Assembly (NCBI RefSeq): GCF_003129465.1
Contig: NZ_QFFF01000001.1
Span: 2,341,501-2,405,500, forward strand
Length of the DNA: 64,000 nucleotides
Source: Sphingosinicella humi
Lineage (GTDB): Bacteria; Pseudomonadota; Alphaproteobacteria; Sphingomonadales; Sphingomonadaceae
Reading direction: 5' to 3'
A model generated the notes under the pieces. The model was not told where the DNA came from. It was given only the letters and a program-made list of their open reading frames with translations, and ran no database searches. Below are positions 42,088 through 51,097 of the stretch, in pieces. The stretch's first letter is position 1, and each line of letters starts with the position of its first letter. Made by a program: the position numbers and the translations under genes.

Positions 42088-44205
42088 CTATTGCTCGCTC
42101 TTCAGCCTCAGGCGGTGGGCGTGGAGGAGCGGCTCGGTATAGCCGGAGGGCTGCGTCGGGCCTTCGAAAATAAGTGCCGCCGCCGCCTGGAAGGCCAGGC
42201 TGTCGGGGGTCAGCGGGCGGTAGAGGGGGTCACCTTCATTCTGGCGATCCACGACCTTGGCCATGCGCGCCAGCGCGGCTTCGACCTCTGCGCGGGTGAC
42301 GATGCCGTGCATCAGCCAGTTGGCGATGTGCTGGCTGGAAATCCGGCAGGTGGCGCGGTCCTCCATCAGGCCGACATCGTGGATGTCCGGCACTTTCGAG
42401 CAGCCGACCCCCTGGTCGATCCAGCGAACGACATAGCCGAGGATGCCCTGGACGTTATTCTCCAGCTCCTCGCGCACCTCGTCTGGGCTCCAGTTGCGGC
42501 CAGCGGCGACCGGGATGGTGAGAATGTCATGGAGCTTCGCGGCAGCGCGGCCCGCCAGTTCGCGCTGGCGCGCGGCGACGTCGACCCGGTGATAGTGAAT
42601 GGCGTGGAGCGTCGCGGCCGTGGGGGAGGGGACCCAGGCCGTGTTGGCGCCCGCCTCGGGATGGGCGATCTTCTGCGCCAGCATGTCCGCCATCCGATCC
42701 GGCATCGCCCACATGCCCTTGCCGATCTGGGCCCGCCCGGAAAAGCCGCAGGCAAGGCCGACATCGACATTATTGTCTTCATAGGCCTTGAGCCAAGCCG
42801 ATGACTTCATCTCGCCCTTGCGGATCGTCGGGCCCAGCTTCATCGAGGTGTGGATCTCGTCGCCGGTGCGGTCGAGGAAGCCCGTGTTGATGAAGACGAC
42901 CCGGTCCTTCACCGCATGGATCACGGCGGCGAGATTGACGCTCGTCCGGCGCTCCTCGTCCATCACGCCGATCTTGATGGCGTGGCGGGGAAGGCCGAGC
43001 ACGTCCTCGGTGCGGTCGAACAGGCGATTGGCGAAAGCCGCCTCGTCGGGGCCGTGCATCTTGGGCTTGACGATGTAGATGGAGCCGGCGGGACTATTGG
43101 CGCGGGCGCCGCGCAGGTCGTGCAGCGCGATGAGCGATGTAAACACGGCGTCGGCGAGCCCTTCCTGAACCTCCTCGCCATCGAGCCGCATCATCGGGTT
43201 GGTCATGAGATGACCGACATTGCGCACGAACAGCAGCGCACGCCCCTTCAGCGTGAGCGTGGCGCCGCCGGGCGCCTCATAGTGCCGGTCGGGCTCCAAG
43301 CGCCGCTCGAGCGGCTTCCCGCCCTTGTCGAACCGCGCCGTAAGGTCGCCCTTCATGAGGCCCAGCCAGCTGCGGTAGACGCCGATCTTCTCCTCCGCGT
43401 CGACGGCGGCAACGCTGTCCTCGCAATCCATGATCGCGGTGATGGCGCTCTCCAGGAGGATGTCGGCAACGCCCGCGCGGTCCTCGCGTCCGATCGGATG
43501 ATGGGCGTCCAGCCGGATTTCGACATGGAGATTGTTGTGGCGAAGGAGGATGGCATCGCCGGCGCGCCAGCCGGCAAGGGCTGAGGGATCCTTGAGGCCG
43601 CCGCGATTGGTGGAGAGGACGCCATCCTCGACGGCATAGCGGGTCACCTCGGCATGGCTGCCGCCGGTCAAGGGCGCAATCTCGTCGAGGAAGCGCCGGC
43701 CCCAGGCGATGACAAGGCGTCCGCGTTCCGCGTCATAGCCGCCAGACGGGGGAAGATCGCCCATGGCGTCGGTGCCGTAGAGCGCGTCATACAGGCTGCC
43801 CCAGCGCGCGTTGGCGGCGTTGAGGGCGTAGCGGGCATTGTTGACGGGGACGACGAGCTGCGGGCCGGCAATGTCGGCGATTTCCGGATCAACGCCGCGG
43901 GTGCCGATGGCGAAAGGAGACGGGCGGTCGACCAGATAGCCGATCTCGTGCAGGAACGTCTCCTCTTCGGCGGGGTCGGGAGCGCGTCCCGAGAGGCTCT
44001 CGTTGCGGGCGTCGATCTCCGCCTGGAGCCGCTCACGCTCGCGCAGCAGCCGCTTGTTCTCGGGCGTCAAGTCGCGGAGCAGGGCCGAGAAGCCGCGCCA
44101 GAAGACGGCCGCGTCGATGCCGGTGCCGGGCAGGGCCTCATCCTCGACGAAGGCCCTGAGAGCCCGATCCACCTCGATCCCGGAGATCAGTTCATAGTCG
44201 GCCAC
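42088..44205 (-). CDS. glcB: Malate synthase G
   Basis: Condenses glyoxylate and acetyl-CoA to malate in the glyoxylate bypass. From the GTG at 44205 the protein has 705 residues, normal for isoform G; AAAGGGG lies seven bases before. The frame runs open to 44466 but that part covers the terminator and the antisense of the neighbouring barrel gene. Family motifs: [17 protein letters not shown] with the catalytic region, [17 protein letters not shown], the PKMHGPDE segment, [15 protein letters not shown] and [18 protein letters not shown], and a late [16 protein letters not shown] segment. Identity is secure. Confidence 0.96.
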   Translation of the reverse strand: MADYELISGIEVDRALRAFVEDEALPGTGIDAAVFWRGFSALLRDLTPENKRLLRERERLQAEIDARNESLSGRAPDPAEEETFLHEIGYLVDRPSPFAIGTRGVDPEIADIAGPQLVVPVNNARYALNAANARWGSLYDALYGTDAMGDLPPSGGYDAERGRLVIAWGRRFLDEIAPLTGGSHAEVTRYAVEDGVLSTNRGGLKDPSALAGWRAGDAILLRHNNLHVEIRLDAHHPIGREDRAGVADILLESAITAIMDCEDSVAAVDAEEKIGVYRSWLGLMKGDLTARFDKGGKPLERRLEPDRHYEAPGGATLTLKGRALLFVRNVGHLMTNPMMRLDGEEVQEGLADAVFTSLIALHDLRGARANSPAGSIYIVKPKMHGPDEAAFANRLFDRTEDVLGLPRHAIKIGVMDEERRTSVNLAAVIHAVKDRVVFINTGFLDRTGDEIHTSMKLGPTIRKGEMKSSAWLKAYEDNNVDVGLACGFSGRAQIGKGMWAMPDRMADMLAQKIAHPEAGANTAWVPSPTAATLHAIHYHRVDVAARQRELAGRAAAKLHDILTIPVAAGRNWSPDEVREELENNVQGILGYVVRWIDQGVGCSKVPDIHDVGLMEDRATCRISSQHIANWLMHGIVTRAEVEAALARMAKVVDRQNEGDPLYRPLTPDSLAFQAAAALIFEGPTQPSGYTEPLLHAHRLRLKSEQ

Positions 44206-44272
44206 GGCGCGCCCCCTTTGCTTTCGCCCCGCTATGTTCGACTGGAGGCGCCGCTTCAATAGCGCAAAGGAA

Positions 44273-44302
44273 AGGGAGGGAGCGCCGCGGCGCTCCCTCC
44301 CT
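44273..44302. terminator. Strong GC-rich hairpin, probable terminator of the barrel-protein gene
   Basis: A perfect 14-base-pair palindrome (AGGGAGGGAGCGCC / GGCGCTCCCTCCCT around GC) located 21 bases after the stop of the minus-strand barrel gene. On the minus strand it is followed by a T-rich TTCCTTT. Confidence 0.75.
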
Positions 44303-44323
44303 CCTTGTTTCGGTCCGATGCTT

Positions 44324-44893
44324 TTAGAAGCGGAAGCCGAAGGTCGCGGCGACCTGGTGGCGCGACAGGCCGGCTTCATAGTTGGAGTAGCGATACTCCG
44401 TGCCGACATAGCTGTTGGTGCCGAGCGCGTACTGGGCGCCCACGCCGGCACGGATGCCGTCGCCATTGGCCGACTCGCTGGTCGTCACGCCGCCCTCGGT
44501 CACCGTCGCCTTGATGCGGGCGTTGGTGTAGCCGAGCTTGCCGTAGAGGTTGACGCGGTCGGAGACGGCGGTGGTGACGCGGCCGCCGACATAAAGATCC
44601 CGACCGGCGGAGATCTTGGCGCTGTCGGCGCCGTCGACGAATTCGATGTCGGTGGTGGCGTCGGCCGCTTCTGCGTCGATGCCGACCGAGGTCGTCGGGG
44701 TCACGGCGAAGTCGTAGCCGATGCCGACACCGTAGAGCACGCCGTCCTGGCTCTCATCATCGGGGCCGAAGTCGACGCGGACATTGTCATAGCCGACAAC
44801 CCCCTCGATGCGGGCGCCCGAGACCGGCGCGGCGAGCGCCGGCGCGGTGATGGCGGTGGCGGCGAAAGCGAACGCAACAAAACTGAGCTTCAT
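44324..44893 (-). CDS. Small outer-membrane beta-barrel protein (opacity/OmpA-like)
   Basis: 189 residues from ATG at 44893 (AAAGGA upstream). Signal peptide [21 protein letters not shown], then an eight-strand-type barrel: [76 protein letters not shown] and a terminal VAATFGFRF ending in Phe. This is the pattern of porin-family/OprF-N-like surface proteins of sphingomonads. Single-gene unit with its own terminator. Function beyond outer-membrane structure is unknown. Confidence 0.88.
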   Translation of the reverse strand: MKLSFVAFAFAATAITAPALAAPVSGARIEGVVGYDNVRVDFGPDDESQDGVLYGVGIGYDFAVTPTTSVGIDAEAADATTDIEFVDGADSAKISAGRDLYVGGRVTTAVSDRVNLYGKLGYTNARIKATVTEGGVTTSESANGDGIRAGVGAQYALGTNSYVGTEYRYSNYEAGLSRHQVAATFGFRF

Positions 44894-45120
44894 GATTGTC
44901 CTTTCTGGTGTGGTGTTGAAGCCATACACCAGTAAGGCCCGAATTGTGGCGGCTCCGTGGCTGAATGGCTCCGCGATTGTGGCGGCGCCGCCCTGACGCG
45001 CCCCCTTGGGAATCGAAGAAAATTATTCAAGAGGGGACGGCTGTTGCGGCAGTGCAACATAGTGCCTGGCGGCTCGCCTTTCGGGCGCGGCTTTGTTAAG
45101 GGCGCGCCGAATTCGATTCC

Positions 45121-46725
45121 ATGGATCTCACCTTGATGCTGAACCGACCGACCGGCCGCCCGGACCGGCGCACCTTCGCGATCATCTCGCACCCGGACGC
45201 CGGCAAGACGACGCTCACCGAAAAGCTGCTCCTCTTCGGCGGCGCCATCCATCTCGCCGGCGAGGTGAAGGCGCGCGGAGCGAACCGCCGCGCCCGCTCG
45301 GACTGGATGAAGATCGAGCAGCAGCGCGGCATCTCAGTCACCAGCTCGGTGATGACCTTCGAGCATGAGGGCGTGACCTACAATCTGCTCGACACGCCGG
45401 GCCACGAGGACTTTTCCGAGGACACCTATCGCACGCTCACCGCCGTCGATTCCGCCGTGATGGTGATCGACGCGGCGCGCGGTATCGAGACCCAGACGCG
45501 CAAGCTGTTCGAGGTCTGCCGGCTGCGCAACGTGCCCATCATCACCTTCGTCAACAAGGTCGACCGCGAGGGCAAGGAGCCGTTCGCCCTGCTCGACGAG
45601 ATCGCCGACGTGCTGGCGCTGGACGTCGCGCCGATGAGCTGGCCGGTGGGCATGGGCGGGGAGTTCGAGGGCATTTACGACCTTCGGGCCGACCGGCTGC
45701 ATTTGCCGGCCAAGACCGACAGCGGCCATTTCGAGGGAAACACGGCGGAGTTCACCGGCCTCGACGATCCCAAGCTCGCCGAGACCGTCTCGGCCGAAGG
45801 GCTCGCCCGGCTGCGCGAGGAAGCCTCGCTCGCCGTCGCGGCCTATCCGGAGTTCGACTCCGCCGCCTACCTCGCCGGCGATCTGACTCCGGTCTATTTC
45901 GGATCGGCGCTGAAGGAATTCGGCGTCGGGGAGCTGATCGCGGCGCTCGGCGAGCATGCGCCGTCGCCGCTGCCGCAGCCGGCGAGTTCCGGCCCGGTCG
46001 ATCCGGACCACAACGCCGTCACCGGCTTCATCTTCAAGGTCCAGGCCAACATGAACCCGCAGCACCGCGACCGCGTGGCGTTCATGCGGCTCTGCTCGGG
46101 GCGGTTCAAGCGCGGCATGAAGCTGCTCCAGCCCTCGACCGGCAAGTCGATCGCGGTGCACAGCCCGATCCTGTTCTTCGCCCAGAACCGGGAGCTGGCC
46201 GACGAGGCCTTTCCCGGCGACATCATCGGCATTCCCAATCACGGCACGCTCCGGGTCGGCGACACGCTGACCGAGGATGCGGCGATCAGCTTCACCGGCC
46301 TTCCCAACTTCGCGCCGGAGATATTGCGCCGAGTGGTGCTCGCCGACCCCACCAAGACCAAGCAGCTGAGGAAGGCGCTGGACGATATGGCGGAAGAGGG
46401 GGTGACGCAGGTCTTCTACCCTTCGATCGGCGCCAACTGGATCGTCGGCGTCGTCGGCCAGCTCCAGCTCGATGTGCTGATCTCGCGACTGGAGGCCGAG
46501 TATAAGGTCGACGCGCGGTTCGAGCCGTCGCCCTGGGACACTGCGCGCTGGATCGCGGCCGACAACCCGGCCGATCTCAAAGCCTTCATGGAGACCCACA
46601 AGAACGCCACCGCCACCGACCGCGATGGCGCGCCGGTATTCATGGCGAAGGATCTGTGGGAGCTCAATTTCCACGAGCAGCGCAATCCAAAGCTGCGCTT
46701 CACGGCGACGAAGGAGCGGGCGTGA
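45121..46725 (+). CDS. prfC: Peptide chain release factor 3
   Basis: GTPase that removes RF1/RF2 from the ribosome after termination. 534 residues. G1 motif SHPDAGKTTLTEKLL, switch region QQRGISVTSSV, G3 DTPGHEDFSEDTYRTL, G4 NKVDREGKEPF; then the RF3-specific parts FIFKVQANMNPQHRDRVAFMRLCSG and the C-terminal domain VVGQLQLDVLISRLEAEYKVDARFEPSP. The Shine-Dalgarno before 45121 is weak; the ATG at 45136 is an alternative. Confidence 0.96.
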   Translation: MDLTLMLNRPTGRPDRRTFAIISHPDAGKTTLTEKLLLFGGAIHLAGEVKARGANRRARSDWMKIEQQRGISVTSSVMTFEHEGVTYNLLDTPGHEDFSEDTYRTLTAVDSAVMVIDAARGIETQTRKLFEVCRLRNVPIITFVNKVDREGKEPFALLDEIADVLALDVAPMSWPVGMGGEFEGIYDLRADRLHLPAKTDSGHFEGNTAEFTGLDDPKLAETVSAEGLARLREEASLAVAAYPEFDSAAYLAGDLTPVYFGSALKEFGVGELIAALGEHAPSPLPQPASSGPVDPDHNAVTGFIFKVQANMNPQHRDRVAFMRLCSGRFKRGMKLLQPSTGKSIAVHSPILFFAQNRELADEAFPGDIIGIPNHGTLRVGDTLTEDAAISFTGLPNFAPEILRRVVLADPTKTKQLRKALDDMAEEGVTQVFYPSIGANWIVGVVGQLQLDVLISRLEAEYKVDARFEPSPWDTARWIAADNPADLKAFMETHKNATATDRDGAPVFMAKDLWELNFHEQRNPKLRFTATKERA

Positions 46726-46733
46726 CCGTGGAC

Positions 46734-46815
46734 GTCACCCCGGCGAAGGCCGGGGTCTCGCGGAGCCCCGCCGCGACTGCTCGTCCTGGGATCCCAGCCT
46801 TCGCCGGGATGATGA
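46734..46815. repeat. REP-like inverted repeat, family A, at a start codon
   Basis: GTCACCCCGGCGAAGGCCGGGGT (46734-46756) and ATCCCAGCCTTCGCCGGGATGA (ending 46815) form the two halves of a family A element between prfC and the flavoprotein gene. Its right end abuts the TTG start at 46817. Confidence 0.8.
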
Positions 46816-46816
46816 A

Positions 46817-47992
46817 TTGACCACCCTCTACGATGCGATCGTCCTCGGCGCCGGCGGCGCGGGGCTGATGTGCGCGGCGACCGCCGGCCAGCGCGAGCGG
46901 CGGGTGCTGCTGATCGACCATGCCGATCAGCCGGGTAAGAAGATCCTCATCTCCGGCGGCGGGCGATGCAACTTTACCAACATCCACACCGCGCCCGACC
47001 GCTATCTCTCCGCCAATCCCCATTTCGCCAAATCGGCGCTCAGCCGCTACACCGCTCGGGATTTTATCGATCTCGTCGACCGGCACGGCATCGCCTGGCA
47101 CGAGAAGACGCTGGGCCAGCTCTTCTGCGACGGCTCGGCGCGGCAGATCGTCGCCATGCTGATGGAGGAATGCGCGAAGGGCGCGGCCCGTGTTTCCCTG
47201 GGCAAGCCGGTGCGCGACGTGGAGCATGCGGATGGGCAGTTCCGCGTCCGCTACGGCGAGTTGACCGCCTCGGCGCCGGCCCTGGTGATCGCGACGGGCG
47301 GGCCGTCGATACCGAAAATGGGGGCGACCGGCTTCGCCTACGATCTCGCGCGCAAGTTCGGCCTGAAGGTGGTCGAACCCCGGCCGGCGCTTGTGCCCTT
47401 GACCCTGGGCGGCGACGAAGTGCTGTTCCGCGAGCTCTCGGGCGTCGCGACGGAAGTGGTTGCCCGGGCCGGCAAGGCGGCGTTTCGCGAGGCGGCGCTG
47501 TTCACGCACAAGGGACTTTCCGGCCCGGCCATCCTGCAGGTGTCGTCCTACTGGCGCCATGGCGAGCCGGTCGGGATAGACTTCCTACCAGCCTCCGGCC
47601 GCCACTGGCTCCTGGACGCCAAGCGCGAACGCCCCAGGACGCATTTCCACACCCTCCTCGGCGAACGCCTGCCCGGCCGCCTGGCGGAGGCGCTCACCAA
47701 GCGGCTCGGCCTCTGGGGCGAACTCGCCAACATGCCGGACCGCAAGCTTGAAGAGGCGGAAAGGCGGCTGGCCGATTGGCAGTTCAGTCCGAACGGCACC
47801 GAGGGCTTTGCCAAGGCCGAAGTGACGGCGGGGGGAATCAGCACTGACGGCCTCTCCTCCCGCACGATGGAGGCCAAGCGGGTGCCCGGCCTCTATGCCA
47901 TCGGCGAGGGCGTCGATGTCACCGGATGGCTCGGCGGCTATAACTTCCAATGGGCGTGGGCGAGCGGCTGGGCCGCCGGCCAGGCCCTGTGA
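46817..47992 (+). CDS. BaiN/HI0933-family FAD-dependent oxidoreductase
   Basis: 391 residues from a TTG at 46817; no ATG or GTG fits, because the family's N-terminus (YDAIVLGAGGAGLMCA) begins five residues later and the upstream codons belong to the repeat. Features: dinucleotide motif GAGGAGLMCAATAGQ, DHADQPGKKILISGGGRCNFTN (family signature), VIATGGPSIPKMGATGFAYDLA, LFTHKGLSGPAILQVSSYW, and C-terminal GGISTDGLSSRTMEAKRVPGLYAIGEGVDVTGWLGGYN. Homologues (YhiN, BaiN) are flavoproteins with poorly known substrates. The ribosome site would have to come from the repeat end (GGGATGATGAA). Confidence 0.9.
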   Translation: MTTLYDAIVLGAGGAGLMCAATAGQRERRVLLIDHADQPGKKILISGGGRCNFTNIHTAPDRYLSANPHFAKSALSRYTARDFIDLVDRHGIAWHEKTLGQLFCDGSARQIVAMLMEECAKGAARVSLGKPVRDVEHADGQFRVRYGELTASAPALVIATGGPSIPKMGATGFAYDLARKFGLKVVEPRPALVPLTLGGDEVLFRELSGVATEVVARAGKAAFREAALFTHKGLSGPAILQVSSYWRHGEPVGIDFLPASGRHWLLDAKRERPRTHFHTLLGERLPGRLAEALTKRLGLWGELANMPDRKLEEAERRLADWQFSPNGTEGFAKAEVTAGGISTDGLSSRTMEAKRVPGLYAIGEGVDVTGWLGGYNFQWAWASGWAAGQAL

Positions 47993-48003
47993 CCCGCGTG
48001 CCG

Positions 48004-48177
48004 CTAGAAGAAGGATTTCTTTCGAAGATCGTTCATCAGGTATAGCGTATCCTGGCGGATGTTGCCTATGCGAGCGAGCTCATGCTCGCTGGTCCGCGTC
48101 TCGCGCGCGATGTTTTCGACGGTGTCGGCAAGCCTTGCCACGATCTGGCAGAGCTGAAGGGCGGCTTCGGGCTTCAT
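48004..48177 (-). CDS. Small conserved-looking protein of unknown function (57 aa)
   Basis: From ATG at 48177, preceded by a strong GGGGGAG, 57 residues with no signal peptide. It is probably all helical and charged (LQLCQIVARLADTVENIARE; SEHELARIGNIRQDTLYLMND), perhaps a coiled-coil, ending in KKSFF. Not recognised. Convergent with the flavoprotein gene, 11 bases away, and divergent from the helicase gene. Confidence 0.65.
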   Translation of the reverse strand: MKPEAALQLCQIVARLADTVENIARETRTSEHELARIGNIRQDTLYLMNDLRKKSFF

Positions 48178-48307
48178 CTGGTCTCCCCCTGGCGAACCCG
48201 GCCCCCATGCCGCGGTCCGCTGGCCCATTCTTATCACTGATCCAAGCCAAGTCGAAGACCCCGTTTCTCATTCCTCCCTTGCCGCCTTCGCGGCGCAACC
48301 CATTTGG

Positions 48308-50014
48308 ATGTCCATGCACTTTTCCCAATTGCCGCCGATGCTCGGCGAAGCTCTCGCCGCCCGCGGCTATGCCGCGCCGACACCGGTCCAGGCCGCCGTG
48401 CTGGAACCGGCGGCGGAGGGGAGGGACCTCATCGTCTCCGCCCAGACCGGGTCCGGCAAGACCGTCGCGTTCGGTCTTGCCATGGCGCCGCAGCTGCTCG
48501 AGCCGAACGGTGAGCTACCCTATATCCGCGAGCCGCTCGCCCTGATCATCGCGCCGACGCGCGAGCTCGCGCTTCAGGTCAGCCGGGAGCTGATCTGGCT
48601 CTACGGCAAGGCCGGCGCCCGCATCGCCACCTGCGTCGGCGGCATGGATGCGTCGAAGGAGCGCCGGAACCTGGCCCAGGGCGCCCATATCGTCGTCGGG
48701 ACGCCCGGACGCCTCCGCGACCATCTCGAACGTGGCGCGCTCGATCTCTCAAGCCTGCGCGTCGCGGTGCTCGATGAGGCCGATGAGATGCTCGACATGG
48801 GCTTTCGCGAGGACCTCGAGGAAATTCTCGACGCGACGCCGCAGGAGCGCCGGACGCTGCTTTTCTCGGCGACCATGCCCAGGCCCATCGTCGCGCTTGC
48901 CCGGCGTTACCAGCGGGACGCCTTGCGCATCTCGACCGTCGGCGAGGATCGCGGCCATGGCGACATCAGCTATCAGGCGATGGCCGTCGCCCCGGCCGAT
49001 ATCGAACATGCCGTAGTCAATCTGCTACGCCTCCACGAGGCGGAGACGGCGATGCTGTTCTGTGCCACCCGCGACAATGTCCGCCGGCTCCACGCCAGCT
49101 TGATCGAGCGGGGCTTCGACGCCGTCGCGCTGTCGGGCGAGCACAGCCAGAACGAGCGCAACGCCGCCCTCCAGGCGCTGCGCGACCGGCGGGCCCGCGT
49201 CTGCGTCGCCACCGATGTCGCCGCGCGCGGTATCGACCTTCCGACCCTGTCTCTGGTCGTTCACGTCGAGCTGCCGCGCGACGCCGAGACGCTCCAGCAC
49301 CGATCGGGTCGCACTGGGCGTGCCGGCAAGAAGGGCACGGCGGTGCTGATCGTCCCTTATCCGCGCCGCAAGCGGGTCGACATGATGCTGCGCGGCGCGC
49401 GGATCGCGGCCGAATGGGTGAAGCCGCCCACGCCCGAGGATATCCGCCGTAACGACCGCGAGCGGCTGCTGGCGGCCCTGCTGGAACCGGTCGAGGTCGA
49501 CGACGAGGACCGCGAGATCGCCCAGCGGCTGCTCGCCGAGCGCGGTTCCGAAGAGATTGCGGCGGCCCTCGTTCGTGCTCACCGCGCGCGCCTGCCAGCG
49601 CCCGAGGAAATGCTCGACCAGGGAGCCGGCGAGCGGCCCGGGCCGGGCGGTCCCCGCCCGGGCTTTGAGGACACGGTCTGGTTCCGCATGGATGTCGGCC
49701 GGCGCCATAACGCCGATCCGCGCTGGATATTGCCGCTGCTCTGCCGGCGCGGCCACATCACCAAGAACGAGATCGGCGCCATCCGCATCGCCGCCAGCGA
49801 AACCTTGTTCGAGATTCCCCGCACCGCCGCCGGCCGGTTCGCCGCCGCGCTGAAGCGGACGGAGGGCGGCGATCCGGAAGGCGAGGGGGGCGTCCGGATC
49901 GAGCCGGTGCAGGGCAAGCCGCGCGAGGAGGCGCGGCGTAACCGACGCGCAGGGCCGCCGCCGACGCGTCACAAGGCCAAGCCTTTCCGGGCAAGGCCGA
50001 AAAGGCCGCGGTGA
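48308..50014 (+). CDS. DEAD-box RNA helicase, DbpA/DeaD-like
   Basis: 568 residues. All helicase motifs are present: Q-motif GYAAPTPVQAAVL, AQTGSGKTVAFGL, PTRELALQV, TPGRLRDHL, VLDEADEMLDMGF, FSATMPRP, DVAARGIDLPTLSLVVH and HRSGRTGRAGKKG. Residues 455-530 (TVWFRMDVGRRHNADPRWILPLLCRRGHITKNEIGAIRI) form a DbpA/CsdA-type RNA-binding domain, followed by a basic tail. Likely acts in ribosome assembly or RNA remodelling. Its TGA overlaps the ATG of the next gene. Confidence 0.93.
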   Translation: MSMHFSQLPPMLGEALAARGYAAPTPVQAAVLEPAAEGRDLIVSAQTGSGKTVAFGLAMAPQLLEPNGELPYIREPLALIIAPTRELALQVSRELIWLYGKAGARIATCVGGMDASKERRNLAQGAHIVVGTPGRLRDHLERGALDLSSLRVAVLDEADEMLDMGFREDLEEILDATPQERRTLLFSATMPRPIVALARRYQRDALRISTVGEDRGHGDISYQAMAVAPADIEHAVVNLLRLHEAETAMLFCATRDNVRRLHASLIERGFDAVALSGEHSQNERNAALQALRDRRARVCVATDVAARGIDLPTLSLVVHVELPRDAETLQHRSGRTGRAGKKGTAVLIVPYPRRKRVDMMLRGARIAAEWVKPPTPEDIRRNDRERLLAALLEPVEVDDEDREIAQRLLAERGSEEIAAALVRAHRARLPAPEEMLDQGAGERPGPGGPRPGFEDTVWFRMDVGRRHNADPRWILPLLCRRGHITKNEIGAIRIAASETLFEIPRTAAGRFAAALKRTEGGDPEGEGGVRIEPVQGKPREEARRNRRAGPPPTRHKAKPFRARPKRPR

Positions 50015-50463
50015 TGGTGCGCATCCTCGTCGACGCGGACGCCTGCCCGGTGAAGGAGGAAGTCTACAAGGTCGCGTGGCGGCACGAGGTGCCGGTGGCG
50101 ATCGTCAGCAACAGCTTCCTTCGCGTCCCCGATCATCCGTTGATCGAGCGCATCGTGGTCGGTTCCGGCTTCGACGCGGCCGACGACTGGATTGCCGACG
50201 CGTCCGACACGGGCACGATCGTGGTCACCGCCGATATCCTGTTGGCGGACCGATGCCTCAAGGCGGGCGCGACCGTGATCGGCTCCAACGGCAAGCCCTT
50301 CACCGCCAACTCGATCGGCGCCGCCATCGCCACCCGCGCCATAATGGCCGATCTTCGGGCCGGCGGCGATTCCGTTGGCGGGCCGCCGCCCTTTTCCAAG
50401 GCCGACCGATCGCGCTTTCTTTCGGCGCTCGACGAGGCTCTGGTACGGCTGAAACGTAGCTGA
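50011..50463 (+). CDS. YaiI/YqxD family (DUF188) protein
   Basis: 150 residues, the usual length. Family features: ILVDADACPVKEEVYKVA, VAIVSNSFLRVPDHP, VGSGFDAADDWIAD, IVVTADILLADRCLKAGA and GPPPFSKADRSRFL near the end. PIN/NYN-like nuclease fold is predicted for the family, but the role is unknown. Coupled to the helicase gene by ATGA-type overlap, which suggests RNA metabolism (inference). Confidence 0.92.
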   Translation: MMVRILVDADACPVKEEVYKVAWRHEVPVAIVSNSFLRVPDHPLIERIVVGSGFDAADDWIADASDTGTIVVTADILLADRCLKAGATVIGSNGKPFTANSIGAAIATRAIMADLRAGGDSVGGPPPFSKADRSRFLSALDEALVRLKRS

Positions 50464-50626
50464 GACGAACCGTTCGGCGTCGCTATCGCTCGCCCTGTCC
50501 TGCGCCAGGACCCAGCGTCTCAATATCGGGACTTTCGTTCATCTGGGATACAGGCTTCGGAGCCATTTTCGACGCGGGCGTTAACCAAGTCACATGGTTA
50601 GCGGAGCGACGAGGGGCAGTCTTTTC

Positions 50627-50977
50627 ATGGCGATGTATGTCTATCAGACCGACGGATATCCCGTCGGCTTCCGGTTCAGCGATTTTATTCACGCCATGGA
50701 CGGTCGTCCGCTGGGGCGCCTCTTCGGCACGCACGTCTACCGCCTCGACGGCAGCTACGTCGGCGAGTTGTTCAAGGAGATGGTGGTGGCCAAGCCGACC
50801 GTGAATGTGAGGCCCATCGCCCCGATCGATCCGCCGGCCTCGGTTCCGAGCCCCGGCCCCAGCTACCGCCGCCGTGCCATCGTCGATTACGGCTACCGGG
50901 ACGTTTTCCATCTGCTCTGCGAGGGTGATCAGACCCCCCTGTACCTCGACGAGCCGATGGCAATCGCCGCTGAATAA
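50627..50977 (+). CDS. Small protein with a four-fold beta-flower-like repeat domain
   Basis: 116 residues from ATG at 50627 (GAGGGG about ten bases before); an ATG at 50594 would add 11 residues without a good ribosome site. The first half has repeated short strands: YVYQTDGYPVGFRF, HAMDGRPLGRLFG, HVYRLDGSYVGELF, each with a DG-turn, as in small beta-flower domains. A Pro-rich linker (IAPIDPPASVPSPGPSYRRR) and a short C-terminal segment follow. No signal peptide. Function unknown; homologues are common as stand-alone proteins. Confidence 0.65.
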   Translation: MAMYVYQTDGYPVGFRFSDFIHAMDGRPLGRLFGTHVYRLDGSYVGELFKEMVVAKPTVNVRPIAPIDPPASVPSPGPSYRRRAIVDYGYRDVFHLLCEGDQTPLYLDEPMAIAAE

Positions 50978-51027
50978 GCGGTGGGCGCGGCGGTGGTCCC
51001 CCCTGCCGCCGCGCCACATTCTTTCGG

Positions 51028-51093
51028 TCCCCGGTGAACGCTAGGATCCAGCTAGAGTCACTGTTCTGGATTCCGGCTTTCGCCGGGGATCGA
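51028..51093. repeat. REP-like inverted repeat, family A, diverged copy
   Basis: TCCCCGGTGAACGCTAGGATCCAG and CTGGATTCCGGCTTTCGCCGGGGA are inverted but the left arm has diverged from the family. It lies between the beta-flower gene and the 3' end of the DUF885 gene. Confidence 0.65.
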
Positions 51094-51097
51094 TTGA

